From Owenia fusiformis (lineage: Eukaryota; Annelida; Polychaeta; Sabellida; Oweniidae), in NCBI GenBank assembly GCA_903813345.2, contig CAIIXF020000005.1, positions 24,989,375 to 25,053,374 on the forward strand: DNA of 64,000 nucleotides, in the 5' to 3' direction. Below the pieces are notes generated by a model. The model searched no databases. It saw only the letters and a program-made list of their open reading frames with translations, and had not been told where the DNA came from. Within the stretch, counting starts at the first letter, position 1. The number at the start of each line of letters is the position of its first letter. A program made the translations under genes and the position numbers. Shown here one piece after another: positions 11,955 to 23,800 of this stretch.

Positions 11955-12085
11955 ACATTAACATGCAAAATATCACCTCCTGGCATTTGTTACAGACGCC
12001 GATCACAGAACACCGTCTAAAAAAAAGTTGGAGACTATAACAATAGGCCTACATCATTCTGGTGGTGACAAAACTACACAGAGCA
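11955..12085. repeat. dispersed repeat R1, copy 1
   Basis: Contains acatgcaaaatatcacc, gcatttgttacagacgcc, gaacaccgtc and gttggagactata. These strings recur in order at about 18.65, 25.91, 37.50, 40.27 and 42.54 kb in both orientations. It is a short interspersed non-coding family. Confidence 0.6.
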
Positions 12086-12399
12086 ACAATAAAACCAACG
12101 TGTTTTAAACTACACGATCCCTTTAATTATTTTTCATAGATGCAAAATGAGGATTACAGTGACCTGAACGTAACAATAACATAATGACCTGAAATGGCTT
12201 ACTCATCGTGCAATCCACGTCAGATACAGATTCAAAAACACTTTCCGAGATAAATCCTTGTAATATTTCTGTCATTGATTTGAAAACGCTAACCCTACCA
12301 TAACATGCATGTAAGTCAATGGAACAAAACATAGGAGTTGATCTACACCTATTTTCTCTATAGGTAGAAGGTGGACGTTTGCCAAGTTTTCTGGCTTTC

Positions 12400-14190
12400 T
12401 CATTTCATATTTGTTGAAATCCTTACACCTAATTTTAATTTTTGGCGTTTGGTTCGCCGTTTTTGGCTGACCAGAAATGTGAAAGTCGGCAAACAGAAAA
12501 GATTCTTTTTGTACATACTTTTCATATTTATATTTATTTTTTTCTTGGATCTACTCAGGTTTTGAAAAAATATGAAATTATTGTTATATAGAAGTCTATT
12601 CCATATATCATTCAAATTTATTTGTACATGGGAAAATTGGAATTGATTTCATTATTAGATGGATGTCTTTCTAGTGGGGTGGACATCCCCAGGAAATCAC
12701 CAGCGTGCTACCACTGTTATCATACCCTCGTATCAACTGCAATTTCACAATGCTCAATGCCATACATTTATAATGTCAAATGAAAACCTAAAATTAGTTC
12801 CTAGCATTACTGCAGATCCAGTGGCCGTGTAATGAGAATACCTTTAATCAGACATAAATTTCGGGCTGTTTAGGAAGCTAGGGGCTGTTACAGAGATGAA
12901 AAGATCCCTCGGGGAGTTTCAGTCATATAATTATCATTCAGATTAAGATTCATGCCATGATCTGTTATATCCTTTGTCATATGGCTATAAAACAACAATC
13001 ACTCTCACTTTCCATTTGAATCAATTCAACAATTACACAAAGTTTCAGCAATCTAACAAAACTACCTTATATGGGCATATTGATACATTTAAGGTTTGTT
13101 GATCATCAATCTTGCATTTCCTTGTGTAGCTTCAGCTGACATGCACAAATTCTGCATTTGTAACAGATAATACGCAGAGAGGGTAAATTGAGATTGCAAT
13201 AATTGATAAATTGGCCATTTTTCAGCTTTCCAAGTGTAGCAATGTGATCCAAATTTTTTTACAAAACGCCAATGAGGAATCAGTGAAATCACAAAATCAG
13301 TGAAATCAATCCACATATCAAGCAAATTATCATTCAATGTCAAAATCAGTTGGAGATTAACTCAATTAGAGACATATAGTGTTTTATATGCCTCTGACTC
13401 AATTATTAGGCGCTTACTCCATATTATACCAAACACTTTATGAGCAGTTACTTACTTAAGAAATTCTAGTCCAGAGAAAGAGATACTCTTAGAACAAATG
13501 CAATGGTAAATTATTCCTTACAAGTGCATAAAATGTAATTATAGATATGATAGCAAGACACATAGGTGCCGTTAAGGGACTACATATGTGTGAATAAAAA
13601 TGGGTAGTATCAACATCGCGACATGAAATGTCACTTTATTATTCATAATCAAAAACTAGTCTCCACTCATCTCAAGTTAAAAATATTTTCTTTTGTTCAA
13701 TCTTGTTGAATTCCACCTCCGTTATTGTATTATTTTAGAGATCCAACCGAAATATTAATTATTTATCAAAAATTCAGGAAATGTGTCACAACATGATTCA
13801 CATACTATTGTTATTGCAGGATTCCAGGAAATTAATTCTCTGAATATATGATATTATTTAGTAGAATAATAACAAATATGATGATTTTGATGTAAATTAA
13901 AGACACAAAGACTTATTGCATATTTGATGATAACAATTTCATGAAGAAAAGACAACAGGTGCTGTTTTACCTTTAACAAAAATCAATTGTTGAAGCAAGT
14001 TACACAGTGTTACAGGTGATATTCTGAAATTGATCAAAAGCAAAAATAACAGGAATGATCTGACTTTTTTTATAACAAGCGCCATTCAATTTATTTTAAT
14101 TCAATTTCCTTATTCCATCTTTCTAGTATTCCATCAAGGTTCATTTTTTCTAACATTGTATACAGGGTGACCCAACACAATCTATGAATA
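12400..14190. other. intergenic DNA, nothing recognised
   Basis: AT-rich sequence with only short chance reading frames. I see no repeat boundary, RNA gene or conserved coding segment. Confidence 0.4.
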
Positions 14191-14194
14191 AATG

Positions 14195-14710
14195 TCCATA
14201 CTTGGCATAAATGGCAGCCATTTTTAAATTCAGTGGCCATCTTGAAAATGTGTTATTGAGCAGAGCTCATCTATCTCAGGGCATCAGCATGTAAATTTCA
14301 ACCAAACCCATCCACTGGTATTTGAGTTACCAAAGATTACATTCTTATATGAAAAATGGTGGCCATTTGAAATTCAGCTGCCATCATGAAAATTCCTTAT
14401 CAAGCAGAGTTCCTGTATCCTTAGGCATTAGCATATAAAATCCGAAACAAATTCATCCATTGGTGTTAAGAGTTATCAAAGATTATGTTTTTGACGAAAA
14501 ATGGCTGCCATTTTGAAATTCAGTTGCCATTTTGAAAATCTCTTCTTGAGCAAAGCTCCTGTATCCCTAGGCATCAACATTTACAATTTGAAGGTGTCAT
14601 CCAGTATTTGAGTTATCAAAAATTTCATTATTTGCGAAAAATGGGGGCCATTTTGAATTTAGTGGACACATTGAAAATTCCTACTTGAGCAGAGGTCCTA
14701 CACACATAAA
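14195..14710. repeat. dispersed repeat R2, copy 2 (interrupted)
   Basis: Four degenerate subunits with aaaatggtggccattt, gagcagagct and tatttgagttat strings. The R2 tail (tatttgagttatcgcc, then a gacgaacaaactcatgg tract) resumes at 15130-15270. The intervening 14716-15118 element is therefore an insertion into R2. Confidence 0.6.
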
Positions 14711-14715
14711 GCATT

Positions 14716-15118
14716 AAGCCTATAAAGGACGATTCTCGGTTTGGAGAGCGAAGTTCATCAATCTAAATGAGCATTATCCCTGCTTCGGACAAATTTGATT
14801 TTTTTACATAATATAGATTTGAATGTCTTCTTTTGAATAGTCATAATTTAATTTGGGTAATATTTCTAGATTTTTCGCAAAAAAATATTAGCGCAGTACA
14901 CTGATGAACTTCTTTCCCCAAATCGAGACTTGTATTTTATTGAATCGGTCTAATCGAGCGTTATCCCTGCTTTGGACCAATTTGTTATTTTCACATCTTG
15001 TAGATTTAAATGTCCTCTTTTGAATATTCATAGTTTAATTTGGGTGATATTTCTATATTTTTCATGAAAAAAATTATTAGCACAGGAGACTGTTCTCCAA
15101 ACCGAGAATCGTCCTTTG
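14716..15118. mobile_element. MITE-like element with terminal inverted repeats, inserted in R2
   Basis: The left end, aaaggacgattctcggtttg, is mirrored at the right end as ccaaaccgagaatcgtcctt. Two internal subunits each hold gaatgtcttcttttgaat-like and ttgggt(a/g)atatttct strings. A related single-unit copy lies at 61660-61890 in a PDCD11 intron. There is no reading frame, so it is non-autonomous. Confidence 0.7.
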
Positions 15119-15270
15119 AGTCAAGTCTGTCAACTGGTATTTGAGTTATCGCCTGGGGAGACAAACAAACTCATGGATAGACGTGGACAGACGAACAAAC
15201 TCATGGATGGACGGACAAATAGACAGATTGTCAGCTTCTCTTTATCCCTCTCCAACTTTGTTCAGTGCCA
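15119..15270. repeat. R2 tail displaced by the MITE insertion
   Basis: Carries the standard R2 terminal features: ggtatttgagttatcgcc, a gacgaacaaactcatgg tract, then ctttatccctctccaactttg. It completes the R2 copy that begins at 14195. Confidence 0.55.
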
Positions 15271-15859
15271 TAATTAATGTTACACTCATTTAACTTCATT
15301 CATTAGCCATATCTCAGAAATCATACTTTATAGCATTTCATGGACATATTTACCATAGACCAAGGGAAAGGTAGTATTAGCTCAGTCTCTCACTTCTATA
15401 TTGAGCTCAATACAGTGCTTTTCCTTGGCCTATGATATTTACATTGCCTAGGGGTGTCATTATGTCATTTTAAGGATCAAGTGAATGATAGCTATGCAGA
15501 AATGGCTTATTTAGCAAAGAAATAATAATTGAGAGCACAAGAGTAGACCAGATGAAAATTGCATTATCCTAATTTCAAGTTCATAAATGCTATATTAGTA
15601 AACAGTGTACAACGTTGCTAATATTATATGGAATATTTTCCAATTTACCATTGATTTACCAGTTTTCAATGCCCCCTCAAATTTTAAAGAATGGATATTT
15701 TTCAAATACTTTTTCATAGACCAGCCATTTGTAATTAACAAAATTTTTCATTTCCAGGAATTAATCTATCAAAATCCAGTGAAATCTAGAAGAATGTTCT
15801 GGTAAAAGAGCATGGTACACAAGTAAAATCGTGAATTTTCATTCACTATTAACAAACAA
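15271..15859. other. intergenic DNA, nothing recognised
   Basis: AT-rich spacer between R2 copies; one 66-codon plus-strand frame at 15605-15805 has no recognisable similarity. Confidence 0.35.
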
Positions 15860-16160
15860 ATACCATCGAACAACCATGGCTGTCATTTTTTCCGAAATCC
15901 TCCAACTACCTTTTCAGTTAAACCAAAAATCGTAAAATAAAACACATCAAAATGGCTACCATTTTTAAAATGATGCTCACATGTGGTCATTTTGAAAATC
16001 TGCTTTCGAGCAGAACTTCTTCCCCCATAAGGCACATTTGCACAAAATATGAACAAAATCAGGCCAATGGTATTTGAGTTATCAACCGGATCATGGATGG
16101 ACGGAGGGACAAACAGAGGTGTTCCCTATATCCCTCCAAACTTCATTTGATGGGATAATA
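15860..16160. repeat. dispersed repeat R2, copy 3
   Basis: A single subunit and tail: aaaatggctaccattttt, gagcagaacttc, ggtatttgagttatc, a ggatggacggaggg tract and a final tccctccaaacttcatttga. It ends in gatgggataata like the other copies. Confidence 0.6.
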
Positions 16161-16564
16161 AAGGGTTTCATTTATGTGTAGCTCTGTTCCTTGCGAAGTT
16201 GATAATATAATTTCGGAGTGAACTAAATTCTCAATACAATCTAGGAGCAACGTCATCACCCAGGCAGTACACAAATTCATGCCATTCATACATGATAGCA
16301 ACCACAATGCTAGTTGGGAACATTAAAAGAATAATGAATAGAAATATGGCCAATCAACAACATGAAAGCCACACCACATAGTGTATCAAGGGAAGGTATC
16401 TTATAGATTTACTCTAAATATCTGAGTAATTATGTTGGAGAGTAGGAAGGGCTTATTTATATTTGCTCAATGTAAATCAATCTGGAATAAAAGGCATTAG
16501 CATGACCTAGTTGCTCTATATATCATTAGTTCAATCTAAAGTCAGTTCTGAATTTCTGTACATG

Positions 16565-16985
16565 ATTTTGAAAAAACAAATTGGTCAATTTGAAGCAAGT
16601 TCAAAAATGACCTTTTTGACCCTGAGAAGATCATTGAAGGTGAAATTTCAAATCTCAAGTCAGATTTGAACTTTTGAGAATTTGATGATTTTGAAAAAAA
16701 TTGGTCAATTTGAATTAAGCTGAAAAAAGACCCTTTTGACTTTGAAAAGGTTATTGAAGGTCAAATCTTTTTTGACTTTCTGGACGTAATTGAAGGTCAA
16801 ATCTATAGTTAGATCTGAACTTTTGAGAACTTGTAGAAGATTTTGAAAAAATTGGGTCAATTTGAAGCAAGATGAAAAATACCTTTTTGACCTTCAGAAG
16901 GTCATTGAAGGTCAAATCTCAAATCATAAGACAGATTTGAACTTCTGAAAACTTGTACATGATATTGGAAAAAATTGAAGTCAGT
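16565..16985. repeat. minisatellite, about three 120-150-bp units
   Basis: Repeated strings ggtcaatttgaagcaag, gacctttttgacc, gtcattgaaggtcaaatct and cagatttgaacttttgag recur about three times with divergence. No coding potential is seen. Confidence 0.6.
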
Positions 16986-17641
16986 CTAAACAGTATTTGT
17001 TAATTTATCATAATCTTAATCTGTATAACTTTAGTTTTTCTTGTGATATCAAATGATATTGTAAGACTTATACATCATTTCTGATTTTACCCTTTACTTG
17101 AAAATTCATTTTCTTTTGCAATCTTTGAATCATTAAGTTTTATTAGCAAGATTCCTTAGTGGTGGTGGAAAAGTCGGGCATCACTTTTTGATTTGCCAGG
17201 TATCAGATCAGGTTTTAAATGTATTTTTGTATCAGATATGTACATCTAGTTGCAGAATTTGAGAAAGTAAAGGATTTCACTTAGAGTACTAAGGAACAAC
17301 CATTGATGTATACGAGGTCCTAATACACTGCCTTGTGACACACTAACACACTAAAATCAGGTTCTGATCATTTCTAGAAAGAATTATTTACTCTGCTGAC
17401 CTTCACTTTTCTTTATAATAAATAGAAAATTCATTAAGTTGAGAGATCTTACAGGCTGTGTATATCATCTTTCTGTTAGAATAAAAGCCTCCCAAAGCTG
17501 AACTATATTAGCAGAACTGAGACATTTTGTGTCATTGTGATATCTTTTCTCGTAATGGGTTGTCGCATAAGGGAACATCTCTAAAGTTCAATATAGGATT
17601 ACTAACTGTATTTGAACATATATTTAAGGAATACAGACTGA

Positions 17642-17785
17642 GATTCTATGATTTATGGCGGAATATATGACCGAAAATTTTATTCTGCTCATTGTTAAAA
17701 GACCGAAATCGCGTAGCGATTGAGGTCTTTTGCAATGGGCAGAATAAAATTTGAGGTCATATATTTGCCATAAATCATAGAATCG
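17642..17785. mobile_element. hairpin MITE-like element
   Basis: The left arm begins gattctatgatttatggc and the right arm ends gccataaatcatagaatc. The arms pair almost throughout, with a short centre near gcgtagcgattgag. A decayed relative lies at about 5395-5550. It immediately abuts the inverted-repeat element at 17795-18127. Confidence 0.7.
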
Positions 17786-17794
17786 AGGTCTTTG

Positions 17795-18127
17795 TTGCAA
17801 TTCTAACATGATAAAACCTAAGTTTCTTCCAATTTAATCATTTTCAATCTGAAAAATTCTAATGTTTTGGACATTCTATTTACTGGATTTCCTCCTAGCT
17901 AAATAGTTTGCAAAAATATCAATAATGAAACTGACGTCACATATTGACATCTGTCATGTCTATATTGTGACTAAATTGGTTCAGAGGGGGTGAGTATGCA
18001 ATTGTAAAAGTCATTACATTTTTTGGTCTATATTGAAATTTACAGTTCATACATACCCCAATATAGACCAATAAATCATTTGTTCTTGTCATTGTGACTT
18101 AGGTTTTATCATGTTAGAATCGTAACA
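17795..18127. mobile_element. inverted-repeat element next to the hairpin
   Basis: Left end gttgcaattctaacatgata and its mirror atcatgttagaatcgtaac at the right enclose about 280 bp with further partial inverted matches around gtctatattg and ccaatatagacc. It may be the outer part of one compound element with the neighbouring hairpin. Confidence 0.55.
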
Positions 18128-18644
18128 AAAAACTCAATTCTATAAATCAATTGTTCTCGTCATTGTGACATCACATATCATGTTAGAACTAACATTATGT
18201 AATAGAGTCAATTTTTTATAATTATTCCAATCTGTATTTTTTGTACAGTATCAGCATAAATTTATTTATTTGTATTGTCTCTCACTGTAGAATCCGGAGT
18301 TTATATCCAACAAAATTTGCTCAAATAAAATTACTACGAACGATATTGGAAAGCTAACTTTTAAAATGCTCCCCAACTATTCATAAATTCCTCAGATTAC
18401 CTGGAAAGCCAGTCACTAGATTTCCCTCCCACAGGTCTGGGAGCTGAACTGTAAAATATCATACCAATATTGTAAAGCATTTATATGAATGGGTCTGAAA
18501 ATTTAAGAAGATCAAAATCTCAAATGTAGGCTTCATCATACATACAGTAAAACCCATCTGATCCGAATACCACTGGGACCTGCCAAATGTGTTTGGATTT
18601 GCAGATGTTCACATTCCAATGTTTTAACAATGCTCATCTATGGC

Positions 18645-18800
18645 ATATTAAAACAAGGCATTAGCATGCAAAATGATGTCACCACCTGCCATTTGTTACA
18701 GGTGCCAAACGCAGGATGCCGTACACCAACCATCCTTACAGCGACCATAACAATGTGTCACCACTTTTGGCATTGACATAAAAACTGGTCCAAAAAAGTA
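18645..18800. repeat. dispersed repeat R1, copy 2
   Basis: Contains aaggcattagcatgcaaaat, caccacctgccatttgtta, cggtgccaaacg-like and gacataaaaactgg strings in the R1 order. Confidence 0.55.
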
Positions 18801-19304
18801 TTCATGTTTAGAGGTATTAAGCTTGGAGATATTTCAGATATACATGTTTTACTGTACTGGATTCATAAAATGCTTATTTGGACTCATCTGACATTGGTGA
18901 GTCACTATTTATATTGATTAGACTTGACTATGATTACTCTTAAATAATTAAACAGCTAGTTCATAACATTTCCACTGAGACAAATCCATTTATTGAGATA
19001 CATACAATTAATAATACACACAGATGGGCTGTTTTGAGTATAACTTTGAGATGTGTCCAATTCTACGAGCCAGTCATAGATAAGACAGAGTGAACAGTAT
19101 TCAGGGTTCTCACTCGGCTTTTAGACTCCGAAGTCAAATGTCTTAAAACCCTCTTGCTCCAGAGTCTAATAACTTTTCCGGAGTCTAAAGTGTTTTTTCA
19201 GCAGTCTAATTTTACATTTTTGTCAAATTATTTGTGGAAAAACTCTTGAGAAAATACATAAAACTGGATACAAACAAGGAATAGGAAGTCAGAAACCTTT
19301 TAGA

Positions 19305-20460
19305 AACCAGAGCAACGGCAACGCCAAAGTGTAGCGAATCCCATCGAACAGCCATGGATGGCATTTTTACAAACAAAGTATATAGCAAAAATGGCAGCCA
19401 TTTTTGAAAATGGCGGCCTTCTACCAAAAGAGTCATTAGACCATGTACCATGCTTATAGTATTAACATACCAAATATGAACAAAATCGCTTCACTACTTT
19501 TCAAGTTACAGTAAAATACGTTAAAATGGCGGCCATTTTTCAAAATGGCCATCTTCTACCAAAAGTGCCATTAGACAGTGTGCCATGCTTATAGTATTTA
19601 CATACCAAATATAAACAAAATTGCTCCACTACTTTTCGTGTTATAGTAGAATATGTTAAAATGGCGGCCATTTTTCTAATTTTTTTTCAAAATGATCGCC
19701 TTCATAGGACAGTGTGTCATGCTTATAGTATTCACATACCAAATATGAACAAAGTCGCTCCACTACTTTTCGAGTTATAGTAAAATATGTTAAAATGGTG
19801 GCAATTTTCAAAATGGCGGCCATTTTTCAAAATGGGCGCTTTCTACCAAAAGTGTCTTTAGACAGTGTGCAATGTTTATAGTATTCATATACCAAATATG
19901 AACAAAATCGCTCCACTACTTTTCGAGTTATAGTAAAATACGTTAAAATGGTCGCCATTTTTCAAAATGGCGGCCATTTTTAAAAATGGGCGCTTTCTAC
20001 CAAAAGTGTCTTTAGACAGTGTGCAATGTTTATAGTATTCATATACCAAATATGAACAAAATCGCTCCACTACTTTTCGAGTTACAGCAAAAATCGTAAA
20101 ATAACGATTAAAGGCTGCCATTTTTCAAGATGGCTGCCATGTGCTTCTTTAATATCTACATTTCTTGCTTTTTTAATGTCCTATATAATTTTTTTACAAC
20201 TAAAATATATTGCTATTACAGTTTTACATATTGCACCTAAATTACTGTAAATTCGGCACAAAATGGCCGCAATTTTGAAGTGAGCGGCCATTTTGAAAAT
20301 CGGCTTTCGAGCAGAACTTCTACCCCCATATGTGTACAAAATATGAACAAAATCAGGCCAACGGTATTTGAGTTATTGCCCGGACGGACGGACGGACGGA
20401 CGGATGGACGGATGGAGGCGTTCCCTATATCCCTCCGAACTTCGTTCGATGGATAATAAA
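19305..20460. repeat. dispersed repeat R2, longest copy
   Basis: Five or more subunits of about 120-150 bp. Each carries aaaatggcggccattttt or a close variant, a cttctaccaaaagtg segment, gtgccatgcttatagtatt, and accaaatatgaacaaaatcg with cactacttttcgagttat. A final subunit leads into a (ggac)n tract at about 20380-20415 and the terminus tcgttcgatggataataaa. Subunits near the middle are the most alike, which suggests recent internal amplification. Confidence 0.65.
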
Positions 20461-20819
20461 TATTGGGATTAAAATAGCAAGATAATCTTAAGAAGTATGT
20501 TGAAAAGTACACTAATAGGATATCTCTGATCTCACATGGGGGAGAAGTAGTCGCGATACCACGAAAAAAGTAGTCATTTTAATGCTAAAAATCTGGGGTC
20601 TAAAACTTTCCATGTGAGAACCCTGGTATTGCACCGAAAATCAAAAATGACTGCCCTTAAATTTACCCAGTGAACCAAAAAAGTTGAAATCAATTTTTCT
20701 ACTTTCCACTTTTTTTTGTTAAACATAAATGTATAAAAAACGATGATGTTCAATCCAGGTCTTCAAAGTAACACTCCAAGCAGTCCAAATCATTTATAAA
20801 AATAAATGGACACTCTCCA

Positions 20820-23800
20820 TCACTTCTCCACCACCTGCCATATCTTAACAATGGAGTCATCACTTGCTGACGCTAAAAGTCCAGGTATTTTTGGATTCCA
20901 GCACAATCCATTAACATCTTGTGTATGTGCTTGGTATTGTGTATGAAGTAAGTCAAAGGAAGGTTGGTTTTTATCTGTATTACAGTCACTTTCCTTGAAT
21001 AATCTTATTGCATTGTCGACACAAGCAGTTGCTATGTAGTCAGTTAGCGAACACCTGGAAACAATCATGGAGGATTTTACAATCTTCATTCTAAGACAAA
21101 TATAGACACCAAAACAAGGCATTAACATGACAACATACTTTACTATACAAAATAAAACAAATTGTTTTCTGGATTTTGGATAGATAAAGTAAAACTGCTT
21201 TTTCATGTATTTCGCTTAAGTTTTTCCTCCAAAAACATCAATACACTTTAAAACATTATAAGATTGCATTATAAGATTGCACCATATAATCCCCAAAAAA
21301 TATTTCTCATTTTCAAGGATTATCTATGGATTAACACCCAGGTATTTTAATTTTTCATATTTCAGAGGGCTGGGAATCATTGATAATCAATGCTTTTGAA
21401 TAATATAAATGCTTTTTTAATAGCTATAAATAGGCTTTATGTATGCCAATAATTTCTCAAATTGTGTAAACTGTACATATTCTTAATTCCTAAAATTTTC
21501 TCTTTGAGGAATTTCCCATAGAAATCCAATGGTTCAGTTCCAAGCAGATTTTGAGATAACAGGAAAGTTAACGTTTAATACACACCTTTTGGGTTGCGAT
21601 ATAAAGACAACTCGTTCAATTTTAAGATCTGACGAAATTTTTGAAGTCAAGACAAACCATAATTCAATACTATTCTAGTATCTACTCACTTCGCAACTCT
21701 ACCAGACAGTAGGGGTTAACAAATATACTATAAATTCTAATATACGACAAGTTGTGAATTGACCACAGTTTGACAGTATCTATGCTCAATATTGATGTTA
21801 TTATGTAATAATACAGGACATGAGTATATTAATCCAAGGATCTCATGCTGCTCACTAAGCCCCAATCAGAAATGAACAGCATGAATTATTGCTGATCAAA
21901 TGGTGAAAACTTACCATTTAACATCATATATGGTTCTTGGATGTTGACCTGACAATGTACACACACACTTCCATGCGCTGTCCGAGCCCACTGTAGCCAC
22001 ACCTTCATGGAAATAATAGATGTTGTTGTTATGGGAGGTTATCCTCGGAGATACTTAGTATTTATATAGGTTTTATCTCCATGCACTTAATTACCTGGGA
22101 ATCATTATCAGAAACTTCCTAAAGTTAAGAGCTATCAAATCAATTATTGTCACCATGGATATAATGATGTCATAAGAGATCGAGAATAATGAACTTAATA
22201 TTCTTAACTTAACACACATTTCTGTTAATGTCTTCCTGGATAAATATTAAAATGAAATTATATTAATGATTTTATTTCATTCATTTTTATAAATCAAACA
22301 AAAAGTTAAAAATGTGAGAAAAATGACTAATATATGACAAAAGTGACGTGACACATAGTTTTATAGAGTGTGGGTTACTTAGTCCAATGAGTGGGGGTAT
22401 CTAATTAGCACTTTAGAATGAATTTTCCTGAACATTGAATGTTTATTAGTGTATTTGATGAATCAATCAGAGGTGTAAATTGAACCTTCATAGAATTTTA
22501 TAATAATAACAAATTAACATATTGGGTTATACCCTCGACCAATATGATAATATAAATGAAAATTTAAAGGGCGCCATCTATGTTGCATGGGTAGATTCAA
22601 CATACAGCCCATGCTATAAGATCATGAAAAGTAAAATATCTTTTCTAGTATTGGCCAGATAATATTTTCTTTTACTGGGCATATTATTTTCAATTGTAAA
22701 ATTATCCAACTCAAAAAGGTTGAAAATTGATCCATAAATCTTGTGAATATTGAAGTTTAGAGGAATGTTCTCCTATATTTGCCTTGTTATTTGACCTGAA
22801 TTAGGCACCTGGTGGGAAAACTGGAAACTTCCTACTGTCACCTTGGTAATTGCTCTCAGAGAATGTGTCCTACTTGCAATGAAGATCACGAGTGCAAGTC
22901 TCACTTTTCTTTGTTCAATAATTAAGAATTATGGTATCAAAAAAGGATATTGGGTTTTACTCATGAGATGTGTTCTTTTTCTAATAAGCACAATAAAAAC
23001 ATGAATAACTCATGAGATATTACCTTCAGTATTTCCTGGTAGATATTCCTGCCATATTTTCAATGTTTTGTCATCACTACATGACGCAAGGCGTTCTCCT
23101 GTTTTATCGAAGGAAATGGCCCACACAGTTGACTCATGGGAGGCTAGAAAAAATTATGAATAATGTATCTTGCAATATAACAGTTGCTATATAAATGGAT
23201 AAATTGATCACAGTCAGGTTTTCGGATGGGCTACATACCATTATATGGTATGCAAAAGAACTGATAAAAGTCACTTAATTTTGATTTATCTAATATTTTT
23301 GATTGGATTTTAAAGTGAACCACTTCAATTGCATATTATTAGATGATCTTGTTGACATGCAATTTGCGGTTTAACCTTATGATTTTCACTGGTGATCCGC
23401 TCGATTACGCTGGTTACCGAAACGGTTCGTTTTGGTACCAAAATGTCGGAACGTCGAAGGTAGGATTTTTCTTTTTTTCCTTTTTTCACGCGTTGTAGGC
23501 AGAATTCCCATGACGTTTTTTTTCACAAACATATATCAGCATCATATGTTTTAGAAAATGTACATGTTTGCGAAAAAATAGCTCAGAAGACAACAGAATC
23601 GTCAATTTAATTCCTTACTTAAGTTACAAAACGGTTTGGGTTAAAAGTGCAGATCTATCTGTTTTTCGAAAAAAACGTTTATGTAATTTAAGTGAGGAAT
23701 TAAATCGGTGATTCTGTTGTCTTCTATTTGTTCGCAAATATGTACATTTTCTTAAACATATCATACTGATACACGTTTGTGTTAAACATGTCGTGGGAAT

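Noticed and set aside
12203-12275. Minus-strand 24-codon segment MTEILQGFISESVFESVSDV... with a good donor
   Set aside because: It looks exon-like, but I found no partner exon and no family match, and downstream sequence is repeat R1.
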